DNA of 64,000 nt. Origin: Zoogloeaceae bacterium. Its GTDB lineage: Bacteria > Pseudomonadota > Gammaproteobacteria > Burkholderiales > Rhodocyclaceae. Each line of letters starts with the position of its first letter. Within the stretch, counting starts at the first letter, position 1. The translations under genes were made by a program, and so were the position numbers. Shown one piece after another: positions 35,335 through 42,314 of the stretch. The stretch lies in contig JACKMC010000008.1 of assembly GCA_024235595.1 (NCBI GenBank), forward strand, positions 62,001-126,000, in the 5' to 3' direction. A model generated the notes under the pieces. It saw nothing but the letters and a program-made list of their open reading frames with translations. It did no database searches and was not told the origin of the DNA.

Positions 35335-35976
35335 CTATTCGACCAATCCGTGCTTCAGGCCGTAGTGGGTGAGCTCGGCATTGTTGCTGAGCCGCATCTT
35401 CTCCAGCAGTCGGGCGCGATAGACGCTCACGGTCTTGACCGAAAGGTTCAATTCCTCGGCGATCTGCGTGGGAGTGCGTCCCGAGGCGATCAGGCACAGG
35501 GTCTGGTACTCGCGGTCCGAGAGCTTTTCGTGCGGCGGACGGTCGGAGTCGTCGGTGATGGCATTGGCAAGCTCTTCGGCTAGCGAGGCGGAGACGTACT
35601 TCTTGCCGCTCGCCACCTGGCGGATTGCGGTGACGAGTTGTTCGGGCGCGCTTTGCTTGTTGAGATAGCCGGCCGCGCCGGCCTTGAGCGCTCGAATCGC
35701 GTATTGCTCTTCGGGGTACATGCTGAGCATCAGAACCGGAATGCGCGGGTATTCCTTGCGCATCATCTTGAGCGCATCGATGCCGTTGCGGTCGGGCATG
35801 GATACATCCATGAGCACGACGTCGAAGTGGTTCTTGCGTACCTGCTGCAGCGCTTCGATGCCGTTCGCGGCTTCTCCGGCGACTTCGAGATCTTCGGTGT
35901 CGGACAGGATCTGTCGCAGGCCCTGACGCACGATCGCATGATCATCGGCAATGAGGACACGGATCTGCTTGCTCAT
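35335..35976 (-). CDS. NarL/FixJ-family response regulator
   Basis: 213 residues. Residues 1-120 are a receiver domain (IADDHAIVRQG with D11/D12, phosphoacceptor D57 in VLMDVSMP, K in AAGYLNK). Residues about 145-213 are a LuxR-type helix-turn-helix (LSDREYQTLCLIASGRTPTQ, then IAEELNLSVKTVSVYRARLL). The start overlaps the stop of the sensor-kinase gene (ATGA), so the two form a cognate pair. It resembles UvrY/GacA-type regulators in layout. Target genes are unknown. Confidence 0.95.
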   Translation of the reverse strand: MSKQIRVLIADDHAIVRQGLRQILSDTEDLEVAGEAANGIEALQQVRKNHFDVVLMDVSMPDRNGIDALKMMRKEYPRIPVLMLSMYPEEQYAIRALKAGAAGYLNKQSAPEQLVTAIRQVASGKKYVSASLAEELANAITDDSDRPPHEKLSDREYQTLCLIASGRTPTQIAEELNLSVKTVSVYRARLLEKMRLSNNAELTHYGLKHGLVE

Positions 35977-37502
35977 GGTCGGGCCTCGGAGGGTGTGGTG
36001 GTCTTCGGTGTTGCATCGCCAAGCGGCAGGCGCAACTGCATGTGGGTGCCGCGCTTGCCCATGCCGTCGAGCGAGAGAGTACCGCCAAGGCTCGCAATGC
36101 GCTCGCGAATGCCGCGCAGGCCGAAGGATTTCGGCTTGTTGAGATCTTTCGGCGCGATGCCCTTGCCGTCGTCGCTGATCTCGAGCAGCAACTCGTCGCC
36201 TTCGTGCATCAGGCGCACGTCTACCCGGCTCGCACCGGCATGCTTGCTGATGTTGGTGAGTGCTTCCTGGACGATCCTGAACAGCGCGATCGAGGTCTCC
36301 TCGGGCAAGTCGATGTCATGGTCGGCGCAAAGGACTTCACAAGGCGTGCCGGTGCGACCCGAGAAATCCTCAGCCTGGCCTTCGATGGCGGCGGCGAGCC
36401 CGAAGTCGCGCAGGATGCCGGGCCGCAGCTCGCGCGTTACCCGGCTTACCGTGGCAATCGCTTCGTCCACCAGGGCGCTGATCGACTGCACCCGCGCCTC
36501 GATGCCCTCGCGGGGGCCATCGAGCCGGCCGGCCAGCAAGGCGGTCTCGAACTTCATCGCCACCAGGTCTCCACCGAGCACATCGTGCACGTCCCTGGCA
36601 ATGCGCTCGCGCTCTTCTTCCTTGACGTGCTGGAGGTGGGCGGACAGCGCGGCGAGCTGTTGCTGCGAGGCCCGCAGTTCCTCTTCAACCCGCTTGCTGT
36701 GGGTGATGTTCCACATGACGCCTTCCCAGAACGGCTTGCCATCGTCCTGGGCACGCAGCGAGGCGCGCAGGTTGATCCACTTGACGTCGTGCTGCGGGGT
36801 GAGGATGCGGCCTTCCCAGTTGAGCTTCGCGCCTTCGCGCGCGGAGACTTCGACCGCATCGGCAAATGGCTCGCGGTCGGCCTCGAGCAGCAGCGAGGAG
36901 AAGCGCATGGTCTCGGCCATGAGTTCGTCCGGGCTCAGCCCGAGCAGCATCTCGCAGGCTTCGCTGGCATAGGTGAAGCGCAGTCCGCGTGCCGCACAAC
37001 TGCGCATCTGGAAAATGACGCCGGGCGTGCTGGCGGCCAGGGAACGCAGCCGCGCCTCGCTCTCCTGCAGCGTGGCAAGGGCCTGGCGCCGTTCGCGCCG
37101 GTTGCGGGCCTCGCGCAGTTCCCGCTCCACCGCCGGCAGCAGGCGCTCGAGGTTGTTCTTGTTGAGATAATCGTGCGCGCCGGCACGCATTGCGGAAACC
37201 GCCGTGTCTTCGTTGATGTGGCCCGAGACGATGATGAATGGCACGTCGAGGTTGCCCGCCTTGATGATCTCGAGCGCCGCCAGGGCATCGAAGCAAGGCA
37301 TGCTGTGGTCGCAGATGATGATGTCCCACTCGTCCGCCTGCAGCGCTCGCGCCAACGCCGATGCAGTGCAGAGGCGTTCGCTGCGTACCCGGTAGCCCGC
37401 CCGGTGAAAGCGGCGCAGCAGCAACAGCGCATCGTCCTCGTTGTCTTCGATCATCAGGATGGCGAGCGAGGCGGGCTGATCTGCGGGGAGTGCTTGAGGC
37501 AT
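35973..37502 (-). CDS. Sensor histidine kinase with N-terminal receiver and PAS domain
   Basis: 509 residues. Domain order: receiver (15-130, phosphoacceptor D65 in IIICDHSMP), PAS (about 150-270, ending GVMWNITHSKRVEEEL), HisKA_3 dimerisation domain with H306 in RIARDVHDVLGGDL, and HATPase with FRIVQEALTNISKHAGASRV and DDGKGI. There are no membrane segments, so it is a cytoplasmic kinase. The receiver at the N-terminus means another kinase can feed into it, making it a relay node rather than a simple sensor. It is cotranscribed with the response regulator. No ligand-binding Cys or His for heme is evident in the PAS domain. Confidence 0.93.
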   Translation of the reverse strand: MPQALPADQPASLAILMIEDNEDDALLLLRRFHRAGYRVRSERLCTASALARALQADEWDIIICDHSMPCFDALAALEIIKAGNLDVPFIIVSGHINEDTAVSAMRAGAHDYLNKNNLERLLPAVERELREARNRRERRQALATLQESEARLRSLAASTPGVIFQMRSCAARGLRFTYASEACEMLLGLSPDELMAETMRFSSLLLEADREPFADAVEVSAREGAKLNWEGRILTPQHDVKWINLRASLRAQDDGKPFWEGVMWNITHSKRVEEELRASQQQLAALSAHLQHVKEEERERIARDVHDVLGGDLVAMKFETALLAGRLDGPREGIEARVQSISALVDEAIATVSRVTRELRPGILRDFGLAAAIEGQAEDFSGRTGTPCEVLCADHDIDLPEETSIALFRIVQEALTNISKHAGASRVDVRLMHEGDELLLEISDDGKGIAPKDLNKPKSFGLRGIRERIASLGGTLSLDGMGKRGTHMQLRLPLGDATPKTTTPSEARP

Positions 37503-37603
37503 GTCGTCTGCGTTGCGGTGGGGGTATCCGGATTATGCCGTTGCAGCGTGACCTCTCCAAGCGGCGCACCGTCAGCTTCGATCTCGGTGGACCCGGATTC
37601 GGA

Positions 37604-37609
37604 TATAAT
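37604..37609 (+). promoter_or_regulatory. -10 box of the tRNA-Thr promoter
   Basis: A perfect TATAAT 75 bases upstream of the tRNA. No good -35 is found at 16-18 bases, so the call relies on the -10 and position. Confidence 0.5.
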
Positions 37610-37683
37610 CAGCGCGCTTCGCGAGTCCGGCACCTTTCAAGGTCCGGCACGCGTCTCGCCTCGGGCTTCGGCCTGTCGGCGGC

Positions 37684-37759
37684 GCCCTTGTAGCTCAGTT
37701 GGTAGAGCAGCGCACTTGTAATGCGAAGGTCGGGGGTTCGACTCCTCTCGGGGGCACCA
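37684..37759 (+). tRNA. tRNA-Thr (anticodon TGT)
   Basis: 76 bases with encoded CCA. The acceptor arms GCCCTTG and CGGGGGC pair (two G-U). The D arm is GCTC/GAGC, and the anticodon loop CTTGTAA has TGT at 37717-37719. The T arm contains GTTCGACT. The first pair of the anticodon stem is a G-A mismatch. Downstream sequence carries a long hairpin and then the AcuR/DddY genes. Confidence 0.96.
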
Positions 37760-37814
37760 ATTCATTTCCCTGAAACCCGGTGAATCTGCGGGTCTCGGTG
37801 GATGCGACGTCGAT

Positions 37815-37859
37815 CCGGTGGCGTTCTTCGTGGCAACGCTCCACGAAGAACGCCACCGG
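37815..37859. repeat. Perfect 19-bp inverted repeat, seven-base loop
   Basis: Arms at 37815-37833 and 37841-37859 are exact reverse complements; loop CAACGCT. It lies 56 bases after tRNA-Thr. No T-run follows, so it is not a standard terminator. It could be a processing or transcription stop signal for the tRNA, or a remnant of a mobile element. Confidence 0.85.
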
Positions 37860-38178
37860 CGGCGCCCGCTTTGCGGCCGTGTGCGACACCTGCCGCCACT
37901 CGCGAGCTTCCCCCTCCAGAGCGCGCTCTGCAATGATTTCCGGCTCCCCCTCGGTCGATTCGAATTTGCGGATGTTTGCAGATCGCGGCCCAGTCGGCGC
38001 TTTCCTCCTGTGTGTCGACGCCGCCACCGCCTTCGGCCAGGCGAAAAATGCGCGGCCTGCCACGCAGGTGTCTCGTCATTGCGAGGGCGGGGATGGGCCG
38101 TGCGCCGCGCCGCAACCGGGACCAGGGATCCGCTCCGGGCTCTTGGGGGGAGCGCGTGCCCAGCGCGGTAGCGACGGC
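37860..38178. other. Non-coding stretch upstream of the AcuR-type gene
   Basis: About 320 bases without a supportable gene. It contains a CGTCATTGCGAG element near 38070-38082, a short sequence common in proteobacterial intergenic repeats, within a GC-rich block. Minus-strand frames through it translate to Arg/Ala/Gly-rich sequence. Confidence 0.5.
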
Positions 38179-38207
38179 TTGACTAAATGGTCTTGACGGT
38201 CTAATAA
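38179..38207 (+). promoter_or_regulatory. Promoter with overlapping operator for the AcuR-type regulator
   Basis: TTGACT (38179-38184), 17 bases, TAATAA (38202-38207): a near-consensus sigma-70 promoter. Between and overlapping the -10 is TGGTCTTGACGGTCTAA (38188-38204), whose right half CGGTCTAA recurs in the second site at 38865-38882. A repressor bound here would block its own gene. The start codon is at 38215, so the leader is extremely short. Confidence 0.68.
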
Positions 38208-38214
38208 TCAGGTC

Positions 38215-38850
38215 ATGACAAGCACCGCCGCCCCGAGCCGCAGGCGTGGTCGTCCTCCGAAGAGCGACGGCGACTACCGCGCAACCAGAGAACTTCTTTG
38301 CCGTGCCGGCGTGGCTGCGCTGACCCAGAAAGGATTCTCGGCGACGGGGATCGACGAAATCCTGAAATCCACCGGTGTTCCGAAAGGTTCCTTCTACAAC
38401 TTCTTTTCGAGCAAGGAAGCCTTTGGTGCAGAGTTGATCAGGCTTTACGCCCATTACTTCGCCCGCAAGCTCGACCGTTTCTTCCTGGATGAAAGCCTTA
38501 CCCCGCTCAAGCGGCTCGAAGCCTTTTGTGAGGATGCAGAACTGGGCATGGCGCGCTACGAATTTCGCCGCGGCTGCCTGGTCGGAAACCTCGGCCAGGA
38601 GATGGAGGCGCTGCCCGAGGCATTCAGAGGAGCGCTGACCGCAGTGCTGGAAGATTGGCAGGTGCGCACCGCACGCTGCCTCGAGGCGGCCAGGCAGGCA
38701 GGCGAGATTTCCCCGGCGATCGACTGTGCGAAGTGGGCAACGTTTTTCTGGATCGGCTGGGAAGGTGCCGTGCTGCGAGCGAAACTCGAGCGCCGCAGCG
38801 AACCGCTGCGCTTGTTCGCCCAGCTTTTCGTGCTGAGCCTGAAATCGTAA
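38215..38850 (+). CDS. acuR: TetR-family transcriptional regulator, AcuR/NemR type
   Basis: 211 residues. The DNA-binding domain at about 25-70 is intact (GVAALTQKGFSATGIDEILK, then TGVPKGSFYNFFSSKEAF). The ligand domain carries MARYEFRRGCLVGNLGQEME, a block I recognise from AcuR of Rhodobacter, the repressor of acrylate/DMSP genes relieved by acrylate, and from the related NemR. The Cys in RRGCLVGN is the reactive residue candidate. It is transcribed toward a DMSP lyase gene 0.5 kb downstream, matching known dddY neighbourhoods. Autoregulation is suggested by the overlapping operator. The symbol rests on family resemblance and context, not on a search. Confidence 0.85.
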   Translation: MTSTAAPSRRRGRPPKSDGDYRATRELLCRAGVAALTQKGFSATGIDEILKSTGVPKGSFYNFFSSKEAFGAELIRLYAHYFARKLDRFFLDESLTPLKRLEAFCEDAELGMARYEFRRGCLVGNLGQEMEALPEAFRGALTAVLEDWQVRTARCLEAARQAGEISPAIDCAKWATFFWIGWEGAVLRAKLERRSEPLRLFAQLFVLSLKS

Positions 38851-38855
38851 ATTTT

Positions 38856-38883
38856 TTGTCTGAATTAAGACGATCGGTCTAAT
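38856..38883 (+). promoter_or_regulatory. Promoter and operator upstream of the dddY region
   Basis: TTGTCT (38856-38861), 16 bases, TCTAAT (38878-38883). The interval is filled by TTAAGACGATCGGTCTAA (38865-38882), an imperfect palindrome with AGAC/GTCT arms that shares CGGTCTAA with the site in front of the regulator. The same geometry at both places suggests one repressor, and the adjacent AcuR-type protein is the natural candidate. Confidence 0.6.
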
Positions 38884-39012
38884 TGATTGATGCCTCGCTG
38901 CGAGGCCCGGCCCTGGGGTCGAATGGGTGGTGCCGCAGCGACATCGAGGCTTCTAAGTGACGGCAAGCCGGCAGGCCGGCGGCAATGATTGCACCAAGGA
39001 GGAGACTGCTGC

Positions 39013-39240
39013 ATGAACAAGGCCAAAGACGCATCCCTGAAGAATGTGCCGCGCGAAGCCCCTGCGGTCGTGGATTGTTCCCGCGTCCTGGCTGGTGTCG
39101 ATAACGCGATGTGCCCACGCGCGGACCGTTCGGTCGCGTGGCCGCGCCTGGGCTCCGATCTGAAGATCTCGAAACCAGAACGGATCCCCAACGAGCCTGG
39201 ACTGGCGGAGGCAGTTCCGATGGTCACGCAATTGCTTTAG
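39013..39240 (+). CDS. Small ORF, hypothetical protein between regulator and DMSP lyase
   Basis: 75 residues from an ATG that follows AAGGAGGAG at eight bases, one of the best ribosome-binding sites in the window. The product (starts MNKAKDASLKNVP) is hydrophilic with two Cys and several Pro and has no signal peptide, membrane segment or motif known to me. Codon use is only moderately like that of its neighbours. It would be cotranscribed with dddY, starting 130 bases after the predicted operator. It may be a real small protein, a leader ORF for dddY, or chance. Confidence 0.42.
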   Translation: MNKAKDASLKNVPREAPAVVDCSRVLAGVDNAMCPRADRSVAWPRLGSDLKISKPERIPNEPGLAEAVPMVTQLL

Positions 39241-39343
39241 GGCAGGGGGCGTGGCCGCCTCGTTGAGGAGGTGCACGCCTGATGTCGCAAACGGCGGGGC
39301 CAAAAAAACACGGCCCCCCTTCAATGGAGTGAGGAGACAAGAA

Positions 39344-40549
39344 ATGATCAAACGCTATTCAGGATTGCTGTTGGGCTCGATGCTCGCGAGCTCGCCAGTG
39401 CTGGCCGCCGAGTTCGTGTGCCAGGACGATGTCAAGGCCCACGTCTACAGTGCGGCGGAACAAGAGCTGGTCGACCGGTTCTGGGCGGAATCGCTCACCT
39501 ACCTCGGCCAATATCTCAAGACGCTGGAGACCCCGACCGGACAGTGCAAGGACTCGGCCGAGGCGACCATTCAGACCTTCGACTCCAGGACCGGTAAGCA
39601 GCAGACCCGCTGCATCATGAGATACCGCGACATGGAGCTGCTCGCCAAGCATCTCGGCGCGGTGCTGGCGGAGCCGGACAAGGCCAAGCGCTGCTTCGAC
39701 CCGCAAAAGGACTACGACGCATTCACGCTGTACACCCCGAGTGCCAAGGTGCAGGAACTCTCGCCGGTGTCGAGCTGGCTCAAGCGCCCGCTCCTCACCG
39801 ACTACTATCGCAAGATGGGTGGGGCGATCGGCGAGGCCGGCCTGGAGCTCAACGAGAACTTCGTCGCGGTGACCTCGCGGACCGACACCACTGCGCACTG
39901 GAGCCGGGACATCAGCATCAAGGGCTTGCCGACGCTGTGGTCTTCGGTCGGCTGGATCCCCTTCTATGCGGAGAATCCGGCCGCCGGCAGCGAGCGCTTC
40001 CGCGGTGGCTATCTCTATGCTGAAGTGATGGGGCCGTGGGGCAACCTGCGCATCAAGGAGATCGACGGCGAGAAAGTGGGTGCGGAGATCGGCATGACGG
40101 TGCAGCTGTTCAATACCTCGTATCCGTTCCACTACCATCACCCGCAGGAAATCTACATGACGCTGACCAAGCCCCAATGTATCGACCAGAACAAGTACAT
40201 GGTGATGCACTGGGACAGCGACCAGTTCAGGCAGCAGCGTACCGACAAGGGCTGGACGGTGGAGATCGACGGCTCCGGGGACAAGTGGAAGCAGTGGTTC
40301 GCCAACCAGGATTCGAACCAGGAGTGGCTGACCTATTTCGAGCGCAACGCGATCCATGCATTCCACGCCAAGGAAGGCTGCAACCAGACCATCGAGAATT
40401 CGGGCCTGGTGACCGTCTGGGCAAGATCGACCTCGCAGGACAACGAACAGTCGACCCGCCTGTGTCGTCCCGCCTCGGGAGCGATGGGGTCGCATGGCCT
40501 GCCGCCCGACGAAAGGGCGGTCTGCGAGCTGCGTGACTGGAAGCGCTGA
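39344..40549 (+). CDS. dddY: Periplasmic dimethylsulfoniopropionate lyase DddY
   Basis: 401 residues, the length of known DddY proteins. It cleaves DMSP to dimethyl sulfide and acrylate. A Sec signal peptide (MIKRYSGLLLGSMLASSPVL, cleaved near LAA) fits the known periplasmic location. The cupin core holds HYHHPQEIY at 263-271 and His338 in FERNAIHAFH. Published DddY work, as I remember it, assigns Zn binding to His263, His265, Glu269 and His338 and catalysis to Tyr271; all fall at the same numbers here. Eight Cys suit an oxidising compartment. The start follows GAGGAG by nine bases. An AcuR-type regulator lies upstream. No acrylate-processing genes (acuN, acuK, acuI) are in the window. Confidence 0.92.
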   Translation: MIKRYSGLLLGSMLASSPVLAAEFVCQDDVKAHVYSAAEQELVDRFWAESLTYLGQYLKTLETPTGQCKDSAEATIQTFDSRTGKQQTRCIMRYRDMELLAKHLGAVLAEPDKAKRCFDPQKDYDAFTLYTPSAKVQELSPVSSWLKRPLLTDYYRKMGGAIGEAGLELNENFVAVTSRTDTTAHWSRDISIKGLPTLWSSVGWIPFYAENPAAGSERFRGGYLYAEVMGPWGNLRIKEIDGEKVGAEIGMTVQLFNTSYPFHYHHPQEIYMTLTKPQCIDQNKYMVMHWDSDQFRQQRTDKGWTVEIDGSGDKWKQWFANQDSNQEWLTYFERNAIHAFHAKEGCNQTIENSGLVTVWARSTSQDNEQSTRLCRPASGAMGSHGLPPDERAVCELRDWKR

Positions 40550-40551
40550 GC

Positions 40552-40567
40552 GTGGCGGGGCCGCCAC
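40552..40567 (+). terminator. Hairpin after dddY, possible terminator
   Basis: GTGGCGG followed by GG and CCGCCAC, immediately after the dddY stop. No T-run follows, so termination would be weak or factor-dependent. Confidence 0.3.
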
Positions 40568-40702
40568 TGGCTTGCCGCCGGCGGTGCGGTCGGGCACGAT
40601 GGCCTGAGTGAGCCGGCGGGCGAAGCCCCCGCAGCGCGCAGTCGATGCGCGCTGCGCCTCGCCCCCAGGTTTGCCCGATCATTGCCCAAGGAAGGTCCCC
40701 GA

Positions 40703-41155
40703 ATGGATGCCGATGCCGCACTCTCACACCATGTCCTGGCGCAACTCGCCGACGCCCTGATTTTCGCGGATTGCGAGGGCAGGATCCGGGTCTGGAACGG
40801 GGCCGCCGAGGCGCTGTTCGGCTTCCCGGCCTCCGCAGCGATCGGCCAGAGCCTCGACCTGATCATTCCGGAACGCTTGCGTGCGGCCCACTGGAATGGA
40901 TTCAACCGCGCGGTGGCAGCCCGCCAGACGCGGCTCGCCGGCAAGGCGGTGATGACGCGCGCGACCACGGCGGCCGGGGCCGCGATCTATGTAGAGATGA
41001 GCTTCGCGCTCGTGTGTGATGCGCGTGGCGAGGTGCTCGGCTCGGTGGCCGTCGCGAGGGACGCGACCGAGCGCCGCGCCCGTGAGCGAGCGCTCCAGCA
41101 ACGCATGTGTGCGATTGAGGCGCCAAGCGACCCCGGTGCACAAGGCACACCGTAG
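40703..41155 (+). CDS. PAS-domain-only protein
   Basis: 150 residues from the ATG at 40703, eight bases after AAGGAAGG. Residues about 10-125 form one PAS domain (ALIFADCEGRIRVWNGAAEA, then LFGFPASAAIGQSLDLIIPE; later VEMSFALVCDARGEVLGSVA, then VARDATERRARE). The C-terminal 20 residues are tail only; there is no kinase, GGDEF or helix-turn-helix output, so it is either a stand-alone sensor interacting with another protein or a truncated receptor. It lies 150 bases after dddY on the same strand. A functional link to DMSP is unproven. Confidence 0.8.
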   Translation: MDADAALSHHVLAQLADALIFADCEGRIRVWNGAAEALFGFPASAAIGQSLDLIIPERLRAAHWNGFNRAVAARQTRLAGKAVMTRATTAAGAAIYVEMSFALVCDARGEVLGSVAVARDATERRARERALQQRMCAIEAPSDPGAQGTP

Positions 41156-41510
41156 TCCGGCAAGGGCGGCGTGCCGCGAACCGACGAGGCTGCCCCAGGC
41201 CCCGCAGGCTGCAGCACACAGGGCGAGCCGCCTTGCGCGAGGCCAAGCCAAAGTGGAAGTGGGAACGGCTTTCATACATCCCTCTGGGCGGGAGCCTGTC
41301 ATCCGCGGGGGCGACAATGAGCGCCAATCGGGGCCTCGTGGCGATGAAGGTCAGTCGGTACTCGAGCCGGCATGTTGCTGACGCGGCGATCATGCCCGCC
41401 GATACCTGGAGCACGACCCGCTCGCCGACGATCGCGATCGCCGAGCGTGGCGCATTACTCGCATCCGACTTGCTCCTTACAATAGAGGGTTCATCAAGTG
41501 GAGTATCCCC
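41156..41510. other. Intergenic region with promoter for the esterase gene
   Basis: 355 bases without a supportable gene. TTACTC (41455-41460), 17 bases, TACAAT (41478-41483) is a reasonable sigma-70 promoter 28 bases before the esterase start. The left part shows no structure. Confidence 0.45.
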
Positions 41511-42215
41511 ATGAGTCCAAACACGCCCGGCGCCGGAGCCGCCCCCCAGGTATTGCCTGCAGTCGAGATCGCCACCGCCGACAAGGCGACCCACGCCATC
41601 ATCTGGCTGCATGGCCTGGGTGCCGACGGACACGATTTCGAGCCGGTGGTCGAGGCGCTCGATCTCGATCGGCTGCCGCCGCTGCGCTTCGTGTTTCCGC
41701 ACGCGCCGATGCGGCCGGTGACCATCAACGGCGGTTACGTGATGCGCGCCTGGTACGACATCCTGTCGGCCGACTTTGCCAGCCGGCGCGAGGATCCGGC
41801 CGGCGTGCATGAGTCGGCGGCGCTGCTCGAGGCGCTGATCGCGCGCGAGAATTCGCGCGGCATCCCCGATTCGAACATCGTGCTGGCGGGCTTCTCGCAG
41901 GGCGGCGCGATCGCGCTGCATACCGCGCTGCGCCATCCTCGCAAACTCGCCGGCGTGCTGGCGCTGTCCACCTATCTGCCGCTGGCCGACACGCTCGCCG
42001 CCGAGGCCGATGCGGCCAATCGCGAGACGCCGATCTTCATGGCGCACGGCCACGGCGACACGGTGATTCCCTACGACTTTGCCGAGCGCTCCTTCGCCCA
42101 GCTCAAGGCCGAGGGCTATGTCATCGAATGGCATCCCTACTTTGCCGAACACACCCTGGTAATGGAGGAGCTGCGCGATATCGAGAAATGGCTGGGCGGG
42201 GTGCTGAGCGGCTGA
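41511..42215 (+). CDS. Alpha/beta-hydrolase, carboxylesterase/acyl-protein thioesterase type
   Basis: 234 residues. The serine nucleophile is in VLAGFSQGGAIALHTAL (GxSxG). The oxyanion strand is IIWLHGLGADGHDF. The catalytic Asp is in MAHGHGDTVIPYDF, and the His in WHPYFAEHTLVMEEL, where the usual context is 'Y..M.H' and the His precedes TLV. This is the phospholipase/carboxylesterase family (PF02230; EstB, YpfH). It hydrolyses short acyl or aryl esters in the cytoplasm; the natural substrate is unknown. A promoter-like pair lies 28 bases upstream, and the gene ends convergent with the AraC-type regulator. Confidence 0.9.
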   Translation: MSPNTPGAGAAPQVLPAVEIATADKATHAIIWLHGLGADGHDFEPVVEALDLDRLPPLRFVFPHAPMRPVTINGGYVMRAWYDILSADFASRREDPAGVHESAALLEALIARENSRGIPDSNIVLAGFSQGGAIALHTALRHPRKLAGVLALSTYLPLADTLAAEADAANRETPIFMAHGHGDTVIPYDFAERSFAQLKAEGYVIEWHPYFAEHTLVMEELRDIEKWLGGVLSG

Positions 42216-42314
42216 GAACGTGTCAATGAATCCGCCGCGCCGGTCATCCCGGGCCTGGGCCGCAGCCGACCTGCCGGCGCTCGCGACGATTTTCCGACAA
42301 GCTCTGGCGGCGCT

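Noticed and set aside
37637..37933. 98-codon minus-strand ORF covering tRNA-Thr
   Set aside because: Its REESNPRPSHYKC phrase is the well-known artefact of translating a tRNA-Thr gene on the opposite strand.
41233..41514. 93-codon ORF upstream of the esterase
   Set aside because: No ribosome-binding site or motif, and it overlaps the predicted esterase promoter and start.
37760..42000. Integration-site duplication (attL/attR) at tRNA-Thr
   Set aside because: I looked for a second copy of the tRNA 3' end (GGTTCGACTCCT...ACCA) downstream and found none; no integrase or transposase gene is present.
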